The notes beneath the pieces were generated by a model. It worked only from the letters and a program-made list of their open reading frames with translations, ran no database searches and had not been told where the DNA came from. Below are positions 21,243 to 32,173 of a stretch of DNA of 64,000 nucleotides, piece after piece. The stretch is from assembly GCA_900312665.1 (NCBI GenBank), contig ONZQ02000008.1, positions 1,553,713 through 1,617,712 on the forward strand. Direction: 5' to 3'. The translations under genes were made by a program, and so were the position numbers. This stretch comes from Cephalotrichum gorgonifer (lineage: Eukaryota > Ascomycota > Sordariomycetes > Microascales > Microascaceae). The stretch's first letter is position 1; each line of letters begins with the position of its first letter.

Positions 21243-22891
21243 TTAGACCTTGTGCTCGGTATGCCTCGTCTCGGCAGCCTCTACCGTCTTGCTCGGATCG
21301 TGACCACCAAATGCACCCTCTCCGTCAAAGATAAACGCGATTTCCTCAAGACTGCGCCCCTTCGTCTCCGGGAACCAGAAGTAGACGAGGACTATCTCGA
21401 CGGCAATGATACAGCAGTAGACGATGTAGTATTTCCAGGTGATGGCGGCCATAGCCACGGGGTTGGCATAGCCATTGAAAATCAGACAGCAGGTAGCGGC
21501 GATCTGCATGATGTTGCTGCCCTTGGCACGGAGCTGAGTGGGGAGGACCTCCGTAACGTAGACCCAGGGGGGCCCATTCAGGCCGGTATTGTAAAAGAAC
21601 TGGTAGATGAAGATCATCGCTACCACGCCCTTGCCGAGTCCGCCGTCCTCGAAGTTTCGCTGCTGGTTGATGGCCGACAGGATGGTCCAGATAATGTAGG
21701 CAACAAGCATGCCGACGGTAGAGGAGAGGAATAGTCGACGGCGACCAGCAATTTCCATGAAAGAGGCCATGGCGATGGAGACGACAAAGTTGAAGACCAT
21801 CAGTGCGCCGTTGATACGGAGTTGTTCCGGATCCGAGGTCATCCCAATGGAGTCGAGGATGAGATGTAGGTAGTACGATGTTAACCCGTTACCGGAGAGC
21901 TGCATCATACAGGGAACCACAATGATGATGAATAGCCGATGCAAGTTGCCCCGACCGTTGAGGAACTCTCTGTAATTTGCGCTCGAGGACACCTTCGCCG
22001 TCTCGATATGCAAGGTGATCTCCTTCATCTCAAAGTCGACGAGGGGGGAAGACTCGTCGCCGCCGGCATGATACTTGACAAGCACTTTGCGGGCCTCCTC
22101 GTGGCGGTCTTTCTGGATCAGATACCGGGGAGACTCGGGGAGCATATAGATGAATATCGCCTGCAGCAGGGGAAAGAAGCCCTGTAGCAGGGACGGGATT
22201 CGCCAGGACCAAGATGTGCCGGGTCCCATGAAATAGGTTCCGTAGGTGACCCAGGCAGCGAGTAGAGCGCCAAGGTACCACAGATTGTTGTAGTAGCCGA
22301 CGAGTACCGGCCGGTGAGTAGGATAGGCCAGCTCGGCGATCATCATAGGTGATGGTACCCTGCATAACTGTTAGATACCGTCTAACTAGAGTGGCCGTTG
22401 AGGGTGGAAGACATGGATTACACTGCAATGAGACCACCAAACCCGATTATCATGCGGGAAACCAGAAACATGGCGTAGTTCTGAGCAGCGCACTGCAAGC
22501 CGGCACCGATGACCAACAGGATGGATCCGATGAAGATGGGGAAGCGCCTGCCGGTATGATCGCACAGCCAAGGGGCTATGGGGAATGCCAGAATCTGACC
22601 GAATATGACCCCGTTCGACAACGATCCCAGGCGTGAACCGGTGGGATGGTTGAAGTAGTTCTGCCACTGACTCATGGACTGCAAGCCATTAAGCAAGGAG
22701 CCGTCGTATCCGTTGGTAGTGGACGAGAGATAGGGGATGACCATGAAGATGTTCAGCATCAGGAGATGCCGCTTGGTATACCAGGGTCGGCCATCCTGAG
22801 GCAGTACCTGCTGGATGTCCCAGTCAGCTGTGGGGTGAGGCGAGATACCGGGAACGGTGGGGGCGGCCGCCTTGTCGTCGCTCTCTGCCAT
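21243..22891 (-). CDS. MFS sugar transporter (lactose-permease/hexose type)
   Basis: Exons are 22891..22422 and 22359..21243, joined across a 62-nt intron to give 528 aa. It carries classic sugar-porter signatures: GYDGSLLNGLQS in helix 1, DHTGRR after helix 2, PESPRYL around residue 230 before the central loop, EIAGRRRLF after helix 8, and PETKGRSLEEI after helix 12. Twelve spans are expected in the plasma membrane. The sequence style is that of the fungal lactose permease/hexose transporter branch; substrates in this branch range from lactose to cellobiose and cannot be assigned by eye. It is divergent from a Zn(II)2Cys6 regulator and close to a GH3 beta-glucosidase, which suggests uptake of a beta-linked disaccharide. 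Confidence 0.93.
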
Positions 22892-24140
22892 GTTAAACGA
22901 GTCTAGAGTCTGAGATGGAGATGTTGGAGCGGTGGACTGATGAGAGCCCGGTTGGCAATGGACAAAACAACAGAGGCATCTGACCGAAGATGGCCAATAC
23001 TATATAGTAATCGAATGGGAGGTTTTTGAAATTGATCACTGAAAATGTGTAGATGCGGTTTTGTTCTACCTAGCCACTTATCCGCGATTCCGCGTTCAGG
23101 AGGGTACCGAATTGGGCAAGGTGCAACGTTTCTCCCCCCCTTTCGGCTCTATTGTGGGGTGCTAGAATCCGGGGGAGGGGAAACGAAATCCGGGGGAGAA
23201 ATACCGAATGTCAAGCGAAAGCTGGGGAAAAAAAAGTACCGTCAGGGCAAAACGAATGAACACTCACGAATGAACCCTCTGCTAACGTGTAAAGTAAATC
23301 CTGCTCATATGCTATTCGACACAATGCAATCTTCTTACCAGCGCTACTGATATTGGCACATGAGTGACTAGTGTGACCAAGAATTCTAGACGCCCTCCGT
23401 TGAACGAGGGATTGGTACCACCAGCCGATATGCGGAATCAATTGACTATCCTAAACCCAACCTGAACCAGTCAACTTCAACAGCCTATCATGCGCGCCGC
23501 ATGACCACCTTGACGCATCGTGACAACTTGACGGTGTGATTACTTACGGGCGTCATGGGGGATCAGACTGCTGAGCGTAACCTTAAAAGGAACAGTTGGA
23601 TGCTTGAAGTTGATCTCTTTCACTACCCATGCTCCCGTCCAATTCATCCTCTCAAACTCAGACATAATATTAGTAATGGCCGGGGTTGGGAGTTGCAAGC
23701 TCGTATTATATCCGGCACTCCGCGTGACGCTTTGACGCTAACAGTCGGCCCTTCTCACCGTCCATCGACCCATCCACCTCCTCACACCCACACATCCACC
23801 TCGAGCCACGCACAGTACAGTGTTAACCCGATACTGAGTTCACCTCTTGAGTTCATACGCCTATCTCCACCCGCAGCCCCACATGGGAAGGGATTGCAGA
23901 TCGCATTTGTGTGCGGCATTCCGCGGGATACTTATAACCGGCATGTCCATCCGTCCATTCACTCATCGGTCATCTTATTATCCTACCTACCGTGTGACTC
24001 CGCACTATCTATCGTATCCTTTCATCCAGACTGCTGAGCACCGCGGAATATCGGAGATGCCAACCCACATCAGGATTTAGATTCGGCAGTGGGCCTCTTG
24101 TGTAGCATCGTGGCAGCTTACAATCGGCGATAGGCGGACC
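22892..24140. promoter_or_regulatory. Divergent promoter of transporter and regulator
   Basis: 1.25 kb shared by the MFS transporter (minus) and the Zn(II)2Cys6 gene (plus). It contains a direct repeat of AATCCGGGGGAG; the two copies carry CCGGGG at 23169..23174 and 23190..23195, matching the CreA carbon-repressor consensus SYGGRG. Paired CreA sites are typical of repressed sugar-use genes. Binding is inferred. Confidence 0.5.
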
Positions 24141-26266
24141 ATGGAACCCACGCAGGCTTCCCAAAGCTACGGCGCGCATCCGAGCAACGCCCAGAATGAT
24201 ATTGGGCCTACGGCGCCAGCACCATCGCCTCCGGGCCGCGCCGTGGCCGTAGACGGCGCGGCCGCCTCAGGCCAGAAACGCCGGCTCCCCCGGGCTGCTA
24301 CTACGTATCCCCGAAAACGCGCGACGAAGGCTTGTCTGACCTGCCGCTTCCGGCGGACCAAGTGTGACAATGCCCTGCCTGTATGTGCGGCGTGTGTACG
24401 GCAAGGGGCGGACTGCACATATCAGGAGACCGATTTTTCCACGTACGTATTCCCTGCTGCTCTATCGAGAGAGGATAAAAGAGCTTAAACCAATTCCGGC
24501 GATGATAGCTTCGATCCCGCTACCCTGGCCCTCCTGAAACGATTTGACGATCTGGAGGGACTGTTAGTCCGCCTCCAGCCTGCCAGGCCTCCTCCTCCTC
24601 CAGGCGCCCATCAGGTGAATCTCGGCCCCCCAACTCTGCCCCGGAGTGACTTGAGCCCCAGTGTGGTCGACTTCAGGACCCGGGAAACATTGCAGTTGGT
24701 CAGTATCCAAGCGGTGCTCCAATGGCCGCCTTTCAAGCAACACAGATTTCCCTTGCAACTGTACCCGGCCCCCCACCCCGACAATTCCTCGGACATGACG
24801 ACTCGGCGAGTTTCTGGGAATATGGACCTCTCGCCGGCCGAAGACGTACTTCGGAGCTTCTTCGACAATGTCCATATCTTCAATCCAATTCTGGAGGAGG
24901 AGGAGGTCCAAGACTATATCAGAAAGGTGCGGTTTGAGGATATTGGATGGGATGCCGTGTCTTGCTTAGTGGTAACAAATACCCGAACCGCCTCTCCACT
25001 GAAAATAATTACAACTTAGCTCACTAGAATACTCTAGCTTCTTATTTACGCCCATGGATCTATTGCTACCAGTTTCGCCAAGAACTCGAGAAGCGATCTG
25101 GAGCTCCCCTCGAACTTCCGTCAGTCCGCAGCCTTCCACAAGGCCGAGTCGTACTTTCTTGCCGCGCAGAGGCGGATGGGGATGTTGCTCTGCGGGAGCA
25201 GCGTGATAGACGCGCAATGCTTCTTCCTTGCCGGCGTGTATCTAATGACCACCCTGCGGCCCGCTCATGCCTGGAAAATGTTCGTCCAGTCACTAGCATG
25301 TTGCCAGGGATTCGCGATAAAGTGTCAGCACGCCGATGATGGCCACTCCGACGATGCATCGAACCCCGAACGACGTATATACTGGACGTGCTTCAAGTCA
25401 GAATTGTATGGCGACGCGCAATGCACTTGGAGAACTACGATTGATCTCCTGCTAATATTTCCTACGTTGCTTAGAGAACTACGTCTAGAATTGAATCCGT
25501 CCCAGAAGGATGACTGGGATCTCACCTATCCCACTTTCTTCCCTTCTCCCCCGGAGGCGCTAAAGGCAAAGGATGAGGGAGCCTGGTATTTTTATCTTGC
25601 CGAGATCTCACTCATGCGACTCAAGAACCGAATCTTGAGTTACCTCTACAGACCAGGCAAGTCGGTGGCGCCGGAGTCTAGTATGGAGTATACTATTCTC
25701 GACTTCGAACAACAGATCAACGCATGGTAAGATCCATGTTTCTTATTGAGGAAAATGCAAAGTGAAGCACAGAGGGTTTACGTACTCATCACCACTATAG
25801 GTTGCAATCCCTTCCCAAGCAATTAGAACTAGGCGTTACCAAGTCGGATACGGAGCAGCACGATGCACTGACATTCATTCTAAATGGCCACCTACTCGAT
25901 TGCCAAGAAGCGATGTACTGGCAATATGTGGCGGACATCGCCCACGGCCGACTACACCACGGTCCTCACGCTGGCCAGTTCATCCGTAAGGGTCTAGAGG
26001 TCTGCGTCAACAGAATCTGGCAGAACCGCAAGGGGTTCTACCACCGCCACCACGGGACGTGGCTTATGCTCCGATCATGCGCCCGGAGCGCCTTCGTCTT
26101 GCTTGCGGCGGTGCGGTGCGCCGACCTGGCTCCGTATCTACCGACGCGCTGGGAGCAGGCCGTCACGGACGTTGTGAAGATGTTAAGCTTATGGAAGGAT
26201 GAGTCTACGGATATATGCGAGATGTTGAGAGCTCTAGAGACTCTATTAGGAACACGTACAGACTGA
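24141..26266 (+). CDS. Zn(II)2Cys6 fungal transcription factor
   Basis: Exons are 24141..24442, 24509..24971, 25038..25726 and 25801..26266, giving 639 aa. All three introns (66, 66 and 74 nt) preserve frame. The zinc cluster is at residues ~65-92: CLTCRFRRTKC then CAACVRQGADC, with the expected C-x2-C-x6-C spacing twice, preceded by a basic RKRATK stretch. A Pro-rich linker (RPPPPPGAHQ) and then a fungal middle-homology-like helical region follow, with AESYFLAAQRRMG, GVYLMTTLRPAHAW and RRIYWTCFKSE typical of the fungal-specific TF domain. It lies between a sugar transporter and a GH3 beta-glucosidase and is the natural candidate regulator of both. The inducer is unknown. Confidence 0.93.
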
Positions 26267-26877
26267 TAATGACTCCCACGCGGAAAAGGAGCAATGCTCG
26301 TAATTCCCATTGTGGATACATATCAGACCTCATAGCTTTCTAAAAGAGTGCGAGGGTGGACCGCCTATCAGAACTGTCAGCGAACTTAAATTACCAAGTG
26401 CCCTCTCCCGAGTTAGCAGCTCGGTTTGTTCTATTACGGAGAGATAAACCGTCCATGGCAGCTTTTTTTTACTTCGCACAATCGATAAGTGTGGCAGCAT
26501 AAGCCGCATTTAGTGGTCATCGAAGTCCGGCACTCCGCGGCGGCGCTGTGCCCAGTCCCAGAAATGCCGCTAGGAGGAACGGTAGCGCAAATGACTGTAG
26601 AATATCCGAGATTCCGCGGAATTGGCTAACTGCGTAACCTCTTAACCGCAAATTACTTACATGGAGAGACCAAGGAGTATGAACCGGCTTTCCCGTACCC
26701 GCATCGAATGCCAACAAGAGGTCGATATACAAGTGCCTAGATTCCTCGACCTGGGCCCCCCCGGTGCCTCCCAGTTTGCTCTTCAAGCTCAACCTCACGC
26801 ACTGAAAGCCTGTTGTAGACGGGTCTCCCTAACATCAGTTTCTCACTATACTCCTCTTTCGGATTTACCTTGTTCAG
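26267..26877. other. Promoter region of the GH3 gene
   Basis: About 600 bp between the regulator and the beta-glucosidase, both on the plus strand. No gene seen. Confidence 0.5.
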
Positions 26878-29622
26878 ATGGCCGACATCGACATCGATAA
26901 CATGCTCTCGGAGCTTTCCTTAGCCGAGAAGATCGACCTCCTATCCGGTCAGTAGGAAGTCTAACGTCCATATAGAGTTGCTCAGCTGCCTAACTGGAGT
27001 GGTTCATAATACTAGGAACTGACGGCTGGCACACGGCGGCGATTCCTAGACTAGGTATCCCTTCGCTCCGTACATCCGATGGACCCAACGGAGTTCGGGG
27101 GACACGCTTCTTCAATGGTGTGCCCTCAGCGTGCCTCCCATGTGAGACGGCGCTTGGAGCAACCTTTGACTCGGATCTCGTCTTCTCCTTGGGCCGACTA
27201 CTGGGATTAGAATGCAAGGCCAAGGGTGCCCATGTCCTGCTGGGTCCCACGATTAACATCCAGCGAGGTCCTCTGGGAGGTCGCGGGTTTGAATCCTTCT
27301 CCGAGGATCCTGTGTTATCTGGGTCGCTGGCCAGCAGCTATTGTCAAGGAGTAAAACGGGAAAACATCATCCCAACCCCCAAGCACCTGGTATGCAATGA
27401 CCAGGAGCATGAGCGTGTAGCTATGAGCGCGATTGTCACGGAGCGAGCGCTGCGGGAGATGTACCTTCTGCCATTTCAACTGGCTATCGCCGGGTCCCAG
27501 CCTGGCGCATTGATGACTTCATACAACAAAGTCAATGGTATTCATGCCAGCGAGAGTCGAAACCTTATTGAGGACATTGTCCGGAAGGAGTGGGGTTACG
27601 AAGGCCTAGTCGTGAGCGACTGGTGAGTGCACCTAGTTGCCTCCACCAACTTTACCCATCTATTGACGTGTACCAGGTTTGGGACCTACAGCGTCTCGGA
27701 GGCCGTCATCGCTGGCCTCGACCTTGAGATGCCCGGACCAACTCGCTTTCGAGGTCCCAGTCTAATGCATGCCGTGGCCTCGAACAAGGTGAAGGAGACG
27801 ACCATTGATGACCGAGTGCGCAAAGTCCTGGAGATGGTGAAGCTGGCGGCCAAGTCGAAGATACCCGAATTTGTGCTCGAGGTGGAGCGAAACTTCCCGG
27901 AGGACCAGGCACTTCTTCGCCGGGCAGCCGCAGAGTCCATCGTCCTGCTGAAGAATGACGACAACATCCTACCTCTCGACCCGTCCAAGAAGACCCTTGT
28001 CATGGGGCCAAATGCTAATATTGCTGCCTACTGTGGAGGAGGCTCGGCACGACTGCCAGCATATTACACCGTGACGCCCCTGGAAGGGATCAAGAACAAG
28101 GCCACAGGAGAGGTGAGCTTCACCCAGGGCGCGTACGGGCACAAGGAGCTGCCTCTGCTCGGCGAGCAACTGAAGGCGGAGGATGGGCAGCCTGGCTACA
28201 CCTTCCGTGTATACACCGAGCCGTCGAGCATCAAGGATAGGGAGGCGGTTGATACCCTGCACATGGCTAGCAGTTCTGCCTTCTTGATGGACTACAAGCA
28301 CCCTAAGGTCACTGGCGACCTCTACTACGTCACCATGGACGGCATCTTCGAGCCCCCGGAGAGTGGCGTCTACGAGTTCGGCCTGACGGTAGCCGGCACA
28401 GGACTACTCTACGTGGACGATGAGCTCGTGGTCGACAACAAGACTAGCCAGAAACAGGGGACATCTTTTTTCGGCATCGGTACCCCCGAAGAGCGCGGCT
28501 CGATATACATGAACGCCCAGCAGGCCTATCGCATCCACGTCGACTACGGCACGGCGCCCACATCCAAGCTGAAGTTACACGGCGTGGTACCATTTGGCCC
28601 GGGCGGCCTACGGCTGGGAGGATGCCGCCGGATTGACCCGGAGCGGGGGATCCACGAGGCGGTACAACTCGCTGCGGGGGTCGACCAGGTAGTTGTCTGC
28701 GTCGGGTTAAGCGGCGATTGGGAAAGCGAGGGCTTCGACCGCCCGCACATGGATCTCCCGCCCAATTCCGATGATCTCATCCGCCGAGTCCTGGCGGTGC
28801 AGCCAAATGCCGTGGTCATCGTCCAGAGTGGCACTCCTGTCACCATGCCATGGGCCAACGACACCAAGGCATTGCTCCAGGCCTGGTATGGGGGAAATGA
28901 GGCGGGAAATGGTATTGCTGACGTGTTGTTTGGGGATGTAAACCCAGTAAGTCTTTTTTCTTGGGCATCTCAGTTGTCCCGCCTGTAGAATCCTTCAACT
29001 GACGCTCTCTTCAAAGTCTGCCAAACTTCCCCTTAGCTTTCCCGAAACTCTCCAGCAGAACCCATCCTACCTGAGCTACCGATCGGAAGGGGGCCGCGTG
29101 TTGTATGGGGAGGATGTCTATGTCGGCTATCGCTATTACGAAAAGACCGGGGTGAAGCCTCTGTTTTCGTTTGGCCATGGGCTGTCATACACATCCTTCC
29201 GTCTGTCGGACGTCTCGGTTTCACAGAATAGAGGAGATCAGAGCAAAATCACGCATGAAACACTCGAGATCTCGGTTTCCGTCGAAAATTTTGGTTCTCG
29301 TAGCGGTGCAGAAACCGTTCAGATCTACATATCTCCCCCGCCAACGACTCGTGTCATGCGCCCTGTACGGGAGCTTAAGGGGTTTAGTAAGGTAAAACTG
29401 GAGTGCGGGGAAAAGCGGGGAGTCACTGTCAGTATCCCTTCAAGCCTAGCGACCAGTTACTGGGACGAGAACCGGTCGGCATGGCTGAGCGAGTCGGGAG
29501 AGTATACAGTCACCGCCGTGGGGACAGGACAGGGAAACTCCGTCTCCCAGACCTTTACCATAGACTGGACACGGTGGTGGAATGGGTTGCCCTACACTGC
29601 TGTTGACAATGCATCTGGCTGA
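26878..29622 (+). CDS. GH3 beta-glucosidase with PA14 domain
   Basis: Exons are 26878..26947, 27016..27622, 27677..28946 and 29017..29622, giving 850 aa. The N-terminal GH3 barrel shows DGPNGVRG, GRGFESFSEDP and KHLVCNDQE; the nucleophile Asp is in VVSDWFGT at about residue 225, a codon next to the second intron. The second GH3 domain has GGGSARL and the SGTPVTMPW and QAWYGGNE motifs. A PA14 domain (roughly residues 395-535, with GLLYVDDELVVDN) is inserted, and a fibronectin-III-like domain ends the protein (GHGLSYTSF, then a VENFGSRSG strand). This layout matches fungal intracellular beta-glucosidases that hydrolyse cellobiose and aryl-glucosides. No signal peptide is visible, fitting cleavage of sugars imported by the neighbouring transporter. 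Confidence 0.95.
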
Positions 29623-29826
29623 CTGCCAATGGCCGGTAGTTCGCCAGTAGGCCTTGGACCTTTCTGTCTAGATCTTGGATAATACGCAATATTATAAACG
29701 TATGATGCCTTTACCTTACTTGACACCCAGGGTCTCCGCCGCCTCCTCCCTTTGAAATCCTCGCGATCCCAATGCTTGACGTTCTCTGGTCTGGTAACTA
29801 CTCGTACATACCTTCTCTTCGGTTTA

Positions 29827-30040
29827 CAGCTTCTAATCACGCGATCCGCAAATTATAACGTCCCTGGCAGGTCCTCGTAACCATAAATGGATGTGGCGCA
29901 TTGCTAGAGCGTTCTTTTGTTTTTGCACCCCACAGCTCTAATCGCGCGATCGCCGACTAAATTTTACGTTCTAGGCAGGTCCTCAACCTGCATGTAACCA
30001 TAGCTGGACTTGGCGCAGTATCGGGATCTTTTTTTGCAGC
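29827..30040 (+). repeat. Diverged tandem repeat, unit about 106-110 bp
   Basis: Copy A (29827 to about 29932) and copy B (29933 to about 30040) share CAGCT-CTAATC-CGCGATC, GGCAGGTCCTC, GTAACCATA, TGG-CTTGGCGCA-like blocks and a T-run. A further CAGCTAATAATT at 30037 begins a truncated third copy. Copies are perhaps 70-75% identical by eye. Confidence 0.6.
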
Positions 30041-30097
30041 TAATAATTCCACTATATCCGGAGTGCATTCGTCAATTCGGCCAATCAGATTCCCAGG

Positions 30098-30390
30098 CTT
30101 CTTTGGCAATCCTCCCAGTATTTCACGCCTCAGTGTCAACTGAGGAAGGATCCGATGTGAGTCATCGTCACAAGGCCGATGTGCAGTGTGAAGATAAACG
30201 GAGAGTCGTAAGTATCTTACCTCTCATTTTTTCCAGCATCTTTGGCAATCCTATCTGTACGAGTAGTGACGTATTGCCAACTGAGGAGGATTCAGGATTG
30301 AGTGGGGGGCCAGTGAGTCATCGTAACAGGCGCCTACGTGCGTGCAACAGGAAGATGAACGAGGAGCCGTGAGGATACTTACCTTTTGCT
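30098..30390 (+). repeat. Second tandem repeat, unit about 140 bp, each with TGAGTCA
   Basis: Copy C (30098 to about 30225) and copy D (30237 to about 30390) share, in order, TTTGGCAATCCT, CAACTGAGGA, GTGAGTCATCGT, a GAAGAT-AACG block and a final TACTTACCT-like end. TGAGTCA (the AP-1/Gcn4 type bZIP core) is at 30158..30164 and 30314..30320. The pair lies upstream of the methyltransferase gene at 30585. Confidence 0.6.
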
Positions 30391-30584
30391 CAGGCTTAAA
30401 TACCAACTATAAGATCTGCGACTTGATCACCTTTACATGTAGCCTCGGAGCGAAAACTCTATTTCGTGACCCTCGGTGCAAACCCTTCTATTTCGCGAAC
30501 GTTGGAGCGAGCCCTTCTATTTTACAACCTGGAATTAGTCTTCGTGCATGTGCCGTGGGACCAGGTGCCATAATAGCATCGACA

Positions 30585-31469
30585 ATGAGCGAACAAGCTG
30601 CCGGGAACATCCCGCTATCCCAAGCGGATGAAATCACCGTCTATTCCATCAGAGACCCCGACCATCCAGAGATCGAAGTCTCCCAGGCTAAGCACCGTAT
30701 CCGCCTCATCAACAGTTGGGGCATTCAACCCGGGAGTCGTCTCCTTGAGATCGGCTGCGGCCAGGGAACATGCACTGCCGTGCTTGCCGAGGCGGTCGGC
30801 CCGTCGGGCCACGTTGACGCCGTCGATCCCGCGCCGCTAGACTATGGCGCACCGTTCACTCTCGGACAGGCACAGGAGTTCTTGAGCTCCGGGCCTGTGG
30901 GGAGTAGGATCTGGTGGCACCGGGCCTATCCGACAGAGTTTTTGGCGGGGACGGAGGGGACGTGGGACGCGGCGGTATTGCTGCACTGCATCTGGTATTT
31001 CAAAGAGCCGAAGGTGCTGGAGGATATGCTAAATGCGTTGAAGGGGAGGGTCAAGAGGGTGTATGTGGCTGAATATGCGCTGCATGCTACGGAGAAGACG
31101 GCGGTGCCGCATGTTCTGGCTGCGATCACTCGGGCTGGCTTGGAGGCCCATGTCGCCGAGAGTGAGCAGAACATCCGGAGTGCGCCTAGCCCGACCGCGA
31201 TAAAGGAAATAGGGGCTAAGGTCGGCTGGTCTTTGGAACGAGAGAATATTATCGTGCCCGAAGAGGGGCTGCTGGACGGGTCTTGGGAGACCGGCGGGGT
31301 GGCGTATCCTGGGTTCCTAAACGAGATCGACGAAGCGATTAAAGACCCGAGAGTTGCGTTGTCTCTGAAGTCTGGGAGGGATGCCGTGATTGCCGCCGCG
31401 GAGGGTGTCGGGGGAGTGAAGAAGGTTACTACGATGGATGTGTGGGCCGGAGTGCTGGTGGCCCCATGA
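30585..31469 (+). CDS. Class I SAM-dependent methyltransferase
   Basis: 294 aa, no intron needed. The frame is open back to 30342, but those residues are not protein-like and fall in repeats, so I start at MSEQAAGNIPLSQADE. Residues ~53-62 give motif I, LLEIGCGQGT, the AdoMet-binding loop; VDAVDPAP follows as the acidic loop after strand 2, and WDAAVLLHCIWYF as the strand-4 motif. A second half with VGWSLERENIIVP and KKVTTMDVWAGVLV completes a small-molecule methyltransferase-sized protein. The substrate is unknown. The neighbouring genes do not form a recognisable biosynthetic cluster. The duplicated elements upstream may affect its regulation. Confidence 0.85.
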   Translation: MSEQAAGNIPLSQADEITVYSIRDPDHPEIEVSQAKHRIRLINSWGIQPGSRLLEIGCGQGTCTAVLAEAVGPSGHVDAVDPAPLDYGAPFTLGQAQEFLSSGPVGSRIWWHRAYPTEFLAGTEGTWDAAVLLHCIWYFKEPKVLEDMLNALKGRVKRVYVAEYALHATEKTAVPHVLAAITRAGLEAHVAESEQNIRSAPSPTAIKEIGAKVGWSLERENIIVPEEGLLDGSWETGGVAYPGFLNEIDEAIKDPRVALSLKSGRDAVIAAAEGVGGVKKVTTMDVWAGVLVAP

Positions 31470-31797
31470 GTGCCCATGGTTGGTTGATTTTTTCCTGCAA
31501 TCACCCCTTTATCTCTCGAGCTGGGGCTGTTCAAGATCGCTTGGTGAAGTAGTGGAGTGGTCTCGTGTTCATTGAAACTACGATTCTGATCCTCAGTTCT
31601 ACGCCTGTACCTGTGGCCATTTACGTTGAACATCGATAATAACCAATTCGTTTCTTAATCTTGCAAGATAACTTCCAGTCCAGTCCCCGGCTCATGATAG
31701 AAGGTATTCCTACCACCCCGCCGTCATTTAAACGGACGCAGAGAGGGAGCCTGGTCGGGCTGTTGAGCCCGGGTTTTATTACAACACTGGTTCGTCA

Positions 31798-32173
31798 TCA
31801 GATTGAAAGTCTTCCGTGGACTGGAAAACCACCTTTATGTGTTGAGGGACTGGTGGGAACTTCAGCGCTGGAAGTGCCAATGGCGGTAGAGGTGTGTGTT
31901 GGGACGAGGTTGCGTCGTCTGTGGTTCCGGTCTGTGTTTGAGTGGCATCCGAGGCATCTGAGGCCGCAGGAATGGGGGAGACAATATTGGTAGAGTCGGC
32001 TGCTGCATCGCTGGTATCGAGTGGCCGCCTCAGTTACAGAGTAGATAGGAGCAGAGAATGAGGGAGTAACAGCTCCGTCAGTGGTGTCGGGAGTAGCGTG
32101 AGTAGAGGAAGGAGAGAGCAGCAGGGCCAGTTTCCTGAGAATAGGAGGAGGCGACAGTGGATCTCGAGGCAGG
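31798..32173 (-). pseudogene. Ser/Thr/Pro-rich tail remnant in three frames
   Basis: Beyond the stop codon of the secreted protein, low-complexity Ser/Thr/Ala/Pro-rich sequence continues on the minus strand but moves between frames: STVASSYSQETGPAA in the original frame, then THATPDTTDGAVTPSF, then AADSTNIVSPIPAASDAS followed by TQTQTGTTDDATSS. It reads like a former linker or GPI-attachment tail cut off by a stop and two frameshifts. Unspliced or misread introns are an alternative, but I found no good splice pairs. Confidence 0.4.
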
